From assembly GCA_903919125.1 (NCBI GenBank), contig CAIXGS010000004.1, positions 1-64,000 of the forward strand: 64,000 nucleotides of DNA, written 5' to 3'. The first letter of the stretch is position 1. Every line of letters begins with the position of its first letter. The position numbers were made by a program, and so were the translations under genes. The DNA is from an uncultured Spartobacteria bacterium. Lineage in GTDB: Bacteria > Verrucomicrobiota > Verrucomicrobiia > Chthoniobacterales > Chthoniobacteraceae. A model generated the notes under the pieces. It did no database searches and was not told the origin of the DNA. It saw only the letters and a program-made list of their open reading frames with translations. Positions 1 through 10,700 of this stretch are shown one piece after another.

Positions 1-113
1 CGTGGACGCCAGCTTCCCCAGCGCACGCCCTAGCTCCGCTTTGACGCCCCAAAAGCTCGGACAGGCATTGCGGAGCTGGGGCTCCGCGCTCCCAGGTGCT
101 GAGGTCTCTTGAA

Positions 114-410
114 TCATCCAGAAAACTTAAATAGGTGGTATAACTCCACGCTCAGCGGCACTCCCGCCGCATCAAAAGTCCACTCCCGCACCTTCGGTCC
201 AGCAGAGATGGCAGCGATAAAAAGGGGTTCACCAAGAAAAACCAGCGACTGGATACTAACAGAAGCGGGATCCTGCTTGAGGATGGCGAGGGAACTTTGA
301 ATTTCAGGGGGAATCTCATCCGCTCTGGTTTGCGCTGCCTGAAAAAAAACGAGGCAAAGAACAGCCCAAATTTGAAGCCACCAAGTCTCTCTGAATAAAG
401 CACCTAGCAC
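114..410 (-). CDS. Small predicted secreted protein, unknown function
   Basis: A 98-residue reading frame with a GTG start. The N-terminus looks like a signal peptide: a charged/aromatic start, a hydrophobic core WAVLCLVFFQAA and a probable cleavage site near QTRADE. The mature part is about 65 residues and includes the stretch SLVFLGEPLFIAAISAGPKV and a short C-terminus ending KFSG. I do not recognise a family. No clear Shine-Dalgarno sequence precedes the GTG, so the start is uncertain. The gene is isolated: nothing else is supported to its left in the window, and about 550 bases without a gene separate it from the regulator to its right. It is listed because the signal peptide plus a compositionally sensible mature region is unlikely in a chance ORF, but it could still be spurious. 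Confidence 0.4.
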   Translation of the reverse strand: MLGALFRETWWLQIWAVLCLVFFQAAQTRADEIPPEIQSSLAILKQDPASVSIQSLVFLGEPLFIAAISAGPKVREWTFDAAGVPLSVELYHLFKFSG

Positions 411-958
411 AAAAAATTAATTTAAAGAAGGCTAACCTTCACAAGCCGATAAAGCGACGCAATTTGACCGAGAGCAACTTCCCAGCAGCCCATTCTTGCG
501 CACCGAGTATCTTCGATGCTAATCAAAGGCTAAGGAATTGCCTTCTGTGACGATTATGTTACAGTCCATATAAGTCCTTGGTTCCATATGCGTAGTGATG
601 CAGCTCGAGATGAAAACCCTGGCCCCTCGCCGCGTCTTTTTGGCCAGTAAAAAGGTGCCGCAGATGTGGAGTCTACCGCTATTGATTTGTCAAAAAGCCC
701 CCCTAACAAACCCACAGAGAATCAAAATGCATCTAAATCCAAAGGAGACACGACTCGGTTGATTATCAATCAAGAAACGATTAAAATCAAGATCGGGTTG
801 TTCAATAAAGAACTCCATCTGTGACCAGACCTTCGTAGAACCATATAGACATTTGCTCACCCACCGACCGAAGCAAGATGGTGGGAGATAATAAACCAAC
901 AAATTTACTTGCGAGACCTTTGTATTCTGCTCCCATATCTATTAACACTACTTATCCA
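411..958. other. Intergenic stretch without a supported gene
   Basis: About 550 bases between the small secreted ORF and the XRE-type regulator. Both strands show only short ORFs without recognisable domains. No convincing hairpin terminator or strong sigma-70 promoter was seen. Confidence 0.4.
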
Positions 959-1396
959 ATGCACAGATTCCGGACCGTATTATCTAAGTTCATTCGCGAA
1001 AACAACTGGACCCAGCAACAACTCGCAAGTCGGCTCGACGCAGATCAGGCAACCGTCTCCAGATGGTTGAGCGGTCGCGTAGAGATGGGGGCCAGTAGTC
1101 TTCAAAGATTACTCGCTGAAATCCCACTAGAGCATCGTAGCCTCATGCTAGAAGCGTATCTTCGCGACTGTGTACCCGATGGCTTCGAAGACCTAGTCCA
1201 AATTACCCCTGCGAATCCTTCCACCCTCGCAGATCACGGTGATTCGCACAAGGCAGACGAGCCTAAGTTCCCTGAGCCTCTAGAGCCAGAGCTCAGAAAG
1301 CGTCTCGTTTACTTCGCACACATGGTGACCCGCTCCCCCGACGTGCGTAAGTTGCTCGATGTAGTATACCGCCTCGCATCCAAGAGGAAGGCCTAA
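959..1396 (+). CDS. XRE/Cro-type helix-turn-helix regulator
   Basis: A DNA-binding regulator of about 145 residues. The start chosen is the ATG opening MHRFRTVLSKFI. An upstream in-frame ATG at 878 would add 27 residues outside the domain. Residues about 5-55 form the Cro/C1-type HTH: FIRENNWTQQQLASRLDAD is the first helix pair and QATVSRWLSGRVEMGASS the recognition helix and turn. The rest is a charged, Pro-rich linker and a helical C-terminus (LRKRLVYFAHMVTRSPDVRKLLDVV) that may dimerise. A strong hairpin terminator lies downstream, so it is probably monocistronic. Its target is not known. The nearest large gene is the RCC1/RHS protein just beyond the terminator, which makes control of that locus possible but unproven. 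Confidence 0.8.
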   Translation: MHRFRTVLSKFIRENNWTQQQLASRLDADQATVSRWLSGRVEMGASSLQRLLAEIPLEHRSLMLEAYLRDCVPDGFEDLVQITPANPSTLADHGDSHKADEPKFPEPLEPELRKRLVYFAHMVTRSPDVRKLLDVVYRLASKRKA

Positions 1397-1512
1397 ACAC
1401 CCAAAACTGCGGCAGAAAATGCTCGCAGAGAGATTTGTAATTAGCTTTGATAAAAGCATTTACGATCTAGTATCTACCTCTTGATTCGGTAGACCCAGAT
1501 TCATTATCCCCT

Positions 1513-1551
1513 AAAGAGCCAAGCTGTCGTTTCAGCTTGGCTCTTTTTTTA
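1513..1551 (+). terminator. Rho-independent terminator
   Basis: A near-perfect hairpin, AAAGAGCCAAGCTG / CAGCTTGGCTCTTT, with a short loop runs straight into a T tract. It follows the XRE regulator and separates it from the RCC1/RHS locus. A and T runs on both sides mean it may work in both directions. Confidence 0.85.
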
Positions 1552-1659
1552 TTTCCCACTCCCCTACTCCCGCACCGTCGCATGGTTTCCGGCACCTAGG
1601 AAAGGCACTCAGGAAAATCCCCAAGGGATAACATAAGGCACACTCGCCCTTTGGCTGCA

Positions 1660-1744
1660 GACCGATTTTCACGGACTCAGGGGTGTACGGTTCACCCCGT
1701 GGAAACCGATCTCCGGGTTACGAGATCGGCAACTGGTTTGCCTT
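1660..1744 (+). promoter_or_regulatory. Structured 5' leader of the RCC1/RHS gene
   Basis: Three closely packed hairpins end immediately before the ATG at 1745. They are GGGGTG/CACCCC (1680-1698), CCGATCTC/GAGATCGG (1706-1729) and GGCAA/TTGCC (1728-1742). The last two share the GG at 1728-1729, so they may be mutually exclusive. ACCGAT also occurs twice (1660-1665 and 1705-1710), and either copy could pair with ATCGG at 1725-1729. No ordinary Shine-Dalgarno sequence is visible between the hairpins and the ATG. This could be a cis-acting translational switch or simply a stable leader. I could not match it to a known riboswitch class. Confidence 0.4.
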
Positions 1745-4700
1745 ATGAAAGTCTTCGCAGAATCGCGCACTTTTCGCGCTCTCCTCGTCATTGGTTTGAG
1801 CTTTCTGTTTCTCGTCTCTCAGACGCGAGCGCAACAGAACACTACTCCGACTTTGCCCAACATCAGCATTCCTAGTGGGACGTATACAACTCAGCAGCAG
1901 GTGTATATAAACACACAGGACGCCGGAGTCACGTTGCGCTACACGCTCAACGGAACGACCCCAACCGCTACGGATCTCCCCGTCCCCCCAGCCGCGCCGA
2001 TCCTCATTACCCAGTCTGGCACGCTGAAAGTTGCCGGCTTCTACGGCACATCCAGCGGCGCTGTCGCCACCGCGGTGTTCAACATCACCGGCCAAGCGAG
2101 CTCAGGAGCGCACAGTAGCGTCGTCCTAAAAAGTGATGGCAGCCTCTGGACTGCGGGTGACAATTCCACTGGGCAGCTGGGCAACGGGAACCTTGTGGCG
2201 GCGAGCTCGCCTGTGCAGGTGCCAAACCTCTCTGGATTTATTTCCGTGGCAAGCGGTTACTACCACGTCTTGGCGCTCAAAGGAGATGGCACCGTATGGG
2301 CGTGGGGCCTCAATGCGGACGGTGAACTGGGAAATGGAACCGCACTGAGCGTGTCAAACCGTCCTGTGCAAGTCACCAGTTTGAGCGGAGTGGTCGCGAT
2401 TGCAGCAGGGGCCTATCACAGCATGGCGCTCAAGAGTGACGGTACGGTTTGGGCTTGGGGCTTCAACGTGAGCGGCGCGCTGGGAACAGGGAACACATTT
2501 TCAAGCAATATTCCATTGCAGGTAAGCGGTTTAACTGGAATCAAGGCTATTTCCGCCGGTTATCTACACAGTCTTGCACTCAAAACGGACGGGACCATCT
2601 GGGTTTTCGGCAACAACACCGATGGCGAGCTTGCCCTTGGAAACTTGACTAATTCGCTAAGCCCACAGCAGGCCACGAGCCTGGGGAATATCGTAGCCCT
2701 AGCCGCGGGTCGCTTTCACAGCGTTTTTGTGAAAGGCGACGGCACCGTGTGGGCCTGCGGTTACAATGGACAAGGCCAATTGGGTAACAATTCCACCGCG
2801 AGCAGCCCCATTCCAGTACCGGTAACCGGCCTAACGGGAATCACATCAGTGAGCGCGGGGTTCTTCTTTAGCACCGCACTTAAAGCAAACGGCACGGTTT
2901 GGGCCTGGGGCGAAAACGCCTATCAGGAACTCGGCAACCTTTCGCTCAACAGCAGCACCGTGCCCGTGCAAATCGCCAATGTTAGCACCGCACTCCTCAT
3001 CACCAGCCAAGGTTATCACAGCATGGCCGTCCTCACCAACGGCTCGGTGCTCAGCTGGGGCGCAAACTTCAGCGGCGATTTCGGCACAGGAACGACAGCC
3101 ACGCAGACAGCGCCGATTGCGGTTCCAAGCTTGAGCAACATTAAATCCGTCTCGGGTGGCGGCTTTTTCTCACTCCTCGTCAAAAGCGACGGGACGGTGT
3201 GGAGCTGGGGCAACAATCCGGACGGCGAGCTTGGAAACGGCACGACGACTAGTGCGAATGTTCCGACGCAAATCCCCTCGCTCTCGACGGTCGCGCAAGT
3301 TGCCGCCGGGGGTTTTCACGGCGTGGCGCTCAAAACGAACGGAACCGTGTGGACTTGGGGCTACAACGGGTACTGCGAGCTGGGTAACGGCACACAGGTA
3401 AGCAGCCTTTTTCCAGTGCAAGTGACAAACCTCGCAAGCGTTACGGCTGTCGCTGCCGGGCAGGTGCACACGCTAGCGCTCAAGAGCGACGGCTCCGTCT
3501 GGGCTTGGGGATACAACGGTGACGGTGAATTAGGCAACGGGACCAGCAACAACCTGTTCGCCACTCCGACGCAAGTGTCGGGACTGAGCGGCGTCGTCGC
3601 CATTTGCGCCGGCTACTTTCATAGCATGGCTCTGAAGAGCGACGGCTCCGTGTGGGTCTGGGGCTCGAACTCCATTGGTCAACTTGGCAACGGCTCCACC
3701 CTCGCAAGTAGCGTGCCGATCAAAGTCGCCAGTTTGAGCGGCATCACCGCTATTGCAGCTGGGTTTTACCACAATTCAGCCCTTCGCGGGAGTGACAAAA
3801 CAGTGTGGTGCTGGGGCTATAATGCGGAGGGCGAACTTGGCAACGGTGGCCTTTCTACAGGTCTCGTGCCCACGCAAGTCGCTGGGCTGACGGGGGCAAC
3901 CTCCCTCTCAGGCGGCGCCTACCACACTTTTGCGTTCGCCGGTGGCAACGCTTATGGCTGGGGGTTTAACATGCATGGCCAACTCGGTAACGGGCTGAAT
4001 TTGGAAAACCGCACGACCCCTTCCGTAGTGCTCAATGCTGGGACTCTTCCCCTCACGGGAATCATTGCGGGAGCCTTTCATAGCTTTGGCACGACTTCCA
4101 ACCTCGCTCTGTACGGCTGGGGCAGCAACTTCAACGGCCAGTTGGGCCTCGGCAGCACTGGAGCGACTTATGCCCCAGTATTGTCCGGCTTCGTAGCCGT
4201 GGCGCTGAATCAGGCACCACCCGCCCCAAACAATCTGATCGTCAACAGTAACGGCGTAAACCAGGCGACTCTTACTTGGTCACAATCGGGCAGCCTCGCC
4301 CAAAGTTTCACCATCCAACAAAGCAACGACGGCGGCGGCACTTGGGTAAATGTTTCCACCATAGCAGGGAATCTCACCGCCTATGTAGTCACCAATATAC
4401 CCAGCGGCTCGAACACGAAATTCCGTATCATCGCGAACGGTAGCGTTTCCAGCTCCGAGGCTTGCGTTGCGGCATCTGCCCTCGTTGGGTTGCAAATCAC
4501 AGGAGGCACGCTGGCCCCCGCCACCCTCAGCTTTAGCGCCACCGTTTCAGCCGCCGCCGGTGCGATTTCCAAAGTGGAATTTTACGAGGGCGCCAAGCTT
4601 TTGGGCTCGCTCACCACTCCGCCATACACCGCCTCACTGCAAAACGTGATGGCTGGCCCTCATACCTTTACGGTCGTCGCTCGCAACGCAAATGGCATTG

Positions 4701-7700
4701 TCGGGCAGGGTTCGGCGGTAGTGACCGTCCTGATGCCGCCCGATCCGCTGGTGCAAAGCCGCTTTTCACGAGGCCCAGGCGTGGATCCGAACTTCCAGAC
4801 GTTCGTGCTCTCTGTGGACAGACTCGTCGGTATCGGACTGGAGCCGATGGGAAATAACGCGGCGAAATTCCCGCTCGGCTTGCCTTGGTTTGAACGGCTC
4901 AACATGCCGACGCTCTACCAAATCGCGAACACCAAACCGATCACCTATCCCAATGCATTTCAAAACCCAGTCGTCGCCTTCGGGGCCGCTGGTGGAGGAA
5001 CGCCTCTTTACATCAACCAAGCCTACCGGTTTGCCCTCGGTTCCGGCGGACAAACCAAAGATCCCAACTTCCTCGACTTCAGGATCTCCGTGTTCGCCAA
5101 ATCCCAATTTGCCACAGCCCAAAGCGGCGTAAACCCTGTTTACACCTGCACCGTTTCGCTACCCAAAAAAGGAACTGCTGACTGGAATGCCTTCGCCCAA
5201 TCGGGCTTCGTACGCAGCATTGACCTCACCGCAGCAGGGTATCCGCTAGTCACAAAAATTCAATTTGTCGCAGGAGCAACTGTTGCCGACCAATTCGGTC
5301 AGCAGGCCAGTTCCCCGTTTTTGCTCACGCACACTGCCGCTTCCTCCGCCTTTTGCTACCGCATCGACTACGCAGGCGCCGCCTTTGCCAACGGACAATT
5401 CGTCCCAATGGCTGCCAGCAACCCTGCCGCTTCCCCAACTTACGCCTACGCTTACACACTGGATTTCAGCGAGCGCGCCCCGTGGATTTCCACCTTCATC
5501 GCCCAACCCCACTTCGACTCGGTGACGATGCCCTCGGAATACGCGGGCAAATCGCTCAACGAACTCCTCAAAGTCAGCACCCCGCTCACCTACCAGTTCG
5601 CGCAGCCATCTCCTGAGCTGTCCTTATTGGACCGTAGCCCCGAACTGCGCGCCCATCCCGTTCTCGATAAATTCGTCGCAGACATGGGCGCCAACCCAAT
5701 TGCCCTCACGAATTACGTCTTCAACCAAATCCAACTGACCGACGCACTCAGTTACAACGACACCGGCGCGGTTAATGAAACATCCATCAACCCCGGCGGC
5801 GTGAACCGAAGCGCGCTTGCGACCTTTCTTGAAAAACAAGGGTCGCCCACCGAGCAATGCGCGCTGCTCATCTACCTGTTACGAAAAGCCGGCGTGCCCT
5901 GCGGTTACGTGTTTCCCACACACAACACCCTGCAAATGCTCGACTCTCGTATGAGCAAACTTTTGCGCATGCAATTGAAGGGAGCTGTGGACGCCTACGG
6001 AAATTCCAATGTCCCGCAACTGCTGAACGTGAACTACCCTTGGGTAGCGCTCTATTTCAACAACCAATGGGTCCACGTCTTTCCGTGGATGAAAGACACC
6101 TCGATTAGCGAAGGTTATAACCTCGCAGACTATCTGCCCACGGGCACTCAAACCGGCCTGCAATGGCTCCAAAAATACATCAATCGCGACTCCAAACTTT
6201 TAGGGCTCAGCGCGGAATTCGATAACCCAGGCAAACTGTACCCGTTGTTTGTTTACCAGCAGTTGGCGCTCAAGGGTATCTCCTTCAACGACGTGGGCGT
6301 GACCATCTCCGACCGACAGAACAACCGAGACGCTTGGAGCGATTTCCCGCAACCCTGGCAAGTCGCACCCGGCAGTCTCGCCGCGAGCAATTTGGTGGCA
6401 TCCCTCAGCGCAATTCCCAACCTATTTGACACCATCCAATGCCAAGTTTACAGCGACCGTAACAACAACGGAAAATATGACTTAGGCGAGCCAATCCTGG
6501 ATACTGGGACCCTGCGCGCCGTCGATTTGCACAATAGGCGACTCATGGTGAAAACCGTGAAAACAGGCCCCAGCGCGCATTCCCTTTTCCTCACGCTCGA
6601 GCCGCTTCGCCCTGGGACGTCAACCGTCACCGAACCGTTTCCCCTCAATGGCGAGGCCATCAACAAGCAGTCCGTCAGCGTCGCACTCGGCTCCACCGAT
6701 GACGCTCTGAACTTCCGCACCGTTTACAATCGCCACCGCACGCTCCCTTCAGGCTTCAGCGCGCCCGCTCAGGGGACGGCCTTTCTTGGTGTGAGCGACT
6801 CAAATCAAGTCATCGATGAACGTCCCTTGCGCAAAGGAGATATCGCCGTGCTTTGCCTTAATTACGGGAGGGTCACGCAAGAAATGCTCAACGTGCAGGC
6901 GCAAAACTTCTGGAGTGCGCAGCAAGCAATTCTAGCAAGTCCCACCACGGTCATGGATGCGGATGTCGCCGCTGGCACCCCGCTTTTGCTCTTGGGAATG
7001 ACCTATTACAAGCAGGTCTCGGACTTCCGCGCCTGGCTGGAGCCGTTGCAGAAACAGAATGTGGTGTCCTTTTTCGCGCATGGTTTTTCCAAAATGAGCC
7101 CCCAGCGCAATCCCGACGGCTCCCTTCCCAACAGCGGGGACATCAATCCCATTTACCCCAACGTCGACATGATGTTCCAGCGCATGGCCTCCGCTGGAAA
7201 CGGCACGTTGCACCCAGATTCCGGGTTGCCCGACGCCACCACCGCAAACGACTGGCTCTATCTGCTCATCGGCGAGGTTTCCGCGCAAGAACACACGGTC
7301 ATTAACAAGTTCTTCAACGTGAGCGACACGGCCTCCACCGTCCACCTTCTGCATGCCGCCCAAACTCAAGGCAAAGGGATTGTGTCACTGAACAGCCAGA
7401 ATTACGCGAGCGCTGGGAGCGTCAGCTACACACTGAACGGAGTCACCAAAACGCTTCAGGCGTGGGCCGGCCCTTCGATGTGGAGCAGCATCACCCAGTT
7501 GCTCACCCCTTACAGTAGCGCCACCAATACGGGCAATCTAATGTCCGATTACGCTCTAGTTTATGTGACGCCCGGGCCTATTGTCTGCGCTAACAAAGCG
7601 TACCAAGGCGTGGGTGCGTTTATTTTCAATCCGGGCTATTCCGCGGCAGCGCTGATTTCGGGTAACATGCTGAATGTCCCGCTCAATGGTGGTTATGGAC

Positions 7701-10700
7701 AATCACCATCGCCACTGGATGTCAGTTTTTACTCCAACACCAAAGCTCAAAACTACACGCTCACGCTTAATGGAGATACGCCGACGTTTGATTTGAAACT
7801 CGTTTCAAACATCGATAACGGCAGCAAAAACATTGCCCTCTCCAGTGCCTATATTCTGGCCCTCAGCAACGGCACGACGATTCAAAGCGTCACCCAACAA
7901 AACGCGGTGACACTGGGGGCCTCCGCACTCAACGTCACATCGGTGAACACGGGGTTTGTAAAGACCGGCGATTTGACGTTTGGAGTCGATAACATCGGAT
8001 GGATTGGCGCCACCTCGTCGTTTGCAGATAACGAAGCTAAAATATCCAAGATGGTCGCGGATCCTGTCAATGCGGTGACCGGTGGATTTTATTTCAATGA
8101 AACCGATCTCCTGATCCCAGGTCCCCTCCCCATTCAACTCACTCGCAATTACGACAGTTTGAATCTCGCCAACAATGAATTCGGGGCGGGCTGGAAGATG
8201 GGATATTTCTCTTATCTATCGGTTGCGACGGATTCTAATGTGATTTACGCGGCGGAAATGGATGGAAGCGTCGTGGCATATCGCCTCCAGACGGGGTCGA
8301 GCACACGTTGGATACCGACGGCTGCCGACAATCCTAATCTTTCCAATCAACAGGGCGATTCGATGGGATCGGTTTACAATCTGTTTAATAATCGAATCGA
8401 TAAAGTAATCAATTCAGGGACAGTTACCTACACATTGACTGGTGTGAACGGCAGCGTGCGTACTTTTGTCGTCGCCTCTTATCCCAGCCCCGGTGCCAAA
8501 GGTCTCACACGGCAGCGGCCTTACCTTCAAAAATGGGTGGATCCGCAGGGCAATACCCTGAATTTCACCTTCGGCAATAATCCGCTCCAGCCCGACTTCG
8601 GTTTCCTGAACCGCATCGCCTCTTCCAACGGAAACTTCATCCAACTGAATTACGACATTTACGGCCACATCATTTCAGCCAACGCCGCCGACGGTCGCCG
8701 CGTATTCTACGGCTACGACTCCTTTGGAGACCTCGTAAGCGTCACCCGCCCAGACGCATCACTCATCCATTACACCTACTCTCACAAGCCAAATGCGGGC
8801 GCACTCACCACAGGATTCTACTCTGAACACCTGCTCACCCAAGAAGCCAAGCCCGCCGGACGCCTGTTGGTGAACGTCTACGACGCTCAACGCCGCGTCA
8901 CGCAACAGGCGGCGACGGTTGGCCCCAACTCCGCCCTCACCACCAACGCATCGTTCCAATACACCAACTCGAAAAACCCCGACGGCACACTCACCGGCAC
9001 CACCCTCGTCGCCGACGCCTTCAAACGCTCCACGCGCTACGACTACGCCGGAAGCCAAATCATCAAGGTTACCGATCCGCTCAATCAGACGGTTCAAACG
9101 GTCTGGTACGCCCCGGGCGACAGCACCGCCGGAGCCTATCAGCGCAGTCTCAAACAACATATCGACAAGCGCGGCCTGAGCGTTCTCTACAAATACGACG
9201 CCAAAGGCAATCTCATCGAAACTGCTACTACCGGCAATCTCACGGGTTCAGGAAGTTCCACGGCCGTCCAGACCATCACATACAACGCGCTCAACCTCCC
9301 CACTCAAATCACCGAGCCCAACGGCAACTTCAAGAAGCTCCTCTACACCAGCCCCATTTCACCATACCTCCTCACCTCGCTCCAAAGGTTCACGCCCACG
9401 GGGCTCGCCTCCCAAACCGACACCAACTACACCAATGTTGGGGTCGCGGGCACCGTCCCATTCGCCAACGGACTTGTCCAAAAAGTGACGCAAGCACTCG
9501 GAACGCCCGAGCAATCCAGCGTCAGCTACACCTACAATAACAACGGGTTTCCCACCTCAGAAACCCGCCCCACCGGCACCAACGATCCTGCCGTTTTCTT
9601 CGCCATGTCCTACAATCTCCGTGGGCAACTGGTAAAAAAGACCGATGCCGCTGGACAATGGACCGGCTTCGCCTACGACGACCTCGGCAACGGTATTTGG
9701 CAGGAGCGCCACGATGCAGCGGGCGCGTTGGTGGCTTGGAATTACCAGTATTACAACGCCAACGGCGAAATCGAATGGACCCAAGGCTCCCGCTACAATC
9801 CTGACGACTACACCATGACGCGTTACGACGGAGCCGGGCGCGTCCTTGAAACGCTTCAGTGGCGCAGTGAGGCGATCCCCAACGGCTCAGGCGTTCAGGC
9901 CGCAGCAGGTGACGCAGGAATCGCCACCACCTCCAACCAGTTTGACGCCTTCGGAAATCTCACCAAAACCCTTAATCCTCGGGGCACAGCCACCACCATG
10001 AGCTACGATGCCATCGGACAGTTGCTCACCTCGCTCCAGAGTGATGCTTCGGGTGGATCTCTTTCCACCGTCTCGTTCACCTATGAGCCGGGCGGTAAAG
10101 TCTCCAAGCAAACCAATCCGCTGGGTGGCGTGAGTCTGTTTTCTTACACGCAAACAGGCCAACCGCTCACCCGTCAAAACGCCGATGGAACCACCCAACA
10201 ATGGCTCTATCTCACCGATGGCAGGCTCTCGAAGGAGACTTTCCCCAACGGCTCAAACCGCACCTTCGCCTACGACGACTTCAATCGGACCATCACCACC
10301 TCCCTGCGGGACACTGCCGGAAACCTGCTCGCCACAGAGATTCAGACGTTTGATCGCCGCGGAAATCTTCTCCAAAAATTGGACGCAGAAGGCTTCGTCA
10401 CCAGCACAGCCTACGACGCCCTCAACCGCGTGGTTTTCATCGCCGGACCTCCCTCCGTCAACAATTCCGCCCAACAAAAAGTCACGCACCATTACGACGC
10501 CGCCGGCCTACGCCGCACAGCGACCAACGCGCTGGGCGAACAGACCACGACCCTCAGCGACGCTGAAGCGCGTCCTGTCAGTATCGAGATCGCGAGCGCC
10601 AACGGCACCGTAGTCCGCTCAACTTCCTACGTGTACGCCGCGGATCATCAATCCGTGGTCAGCGTCCAAGGATTGCCCGGTACCAACTCCACCACTTTCA

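Noticed and set aside
1-113. Partial gene entering from the left edge
   Set aside because: A small GCGGAGC/GCTCCGC hairpin near 69-86 is visible, but no frame with a recognisable product could be supported.
690-902. 70-residue minus-strand ORF left of the XRE regulator
   Set aside because: No domain, no start signal, and it overlaps the regulator's upstream region.
1651-1744. c-di-GMP (GEMM), cobalamin or fluoride riboswitch in the leader of the giant gene
   Set aside because: Hairpins are present, but none of the conserved words of these classes could be placed; reported only as a structured leader.
6932-7369. 145-residue antisense ORF in the RHS gene
   Set aside because: Chance frame opposite a long GC-rich coding region; composition follows the sense gene.
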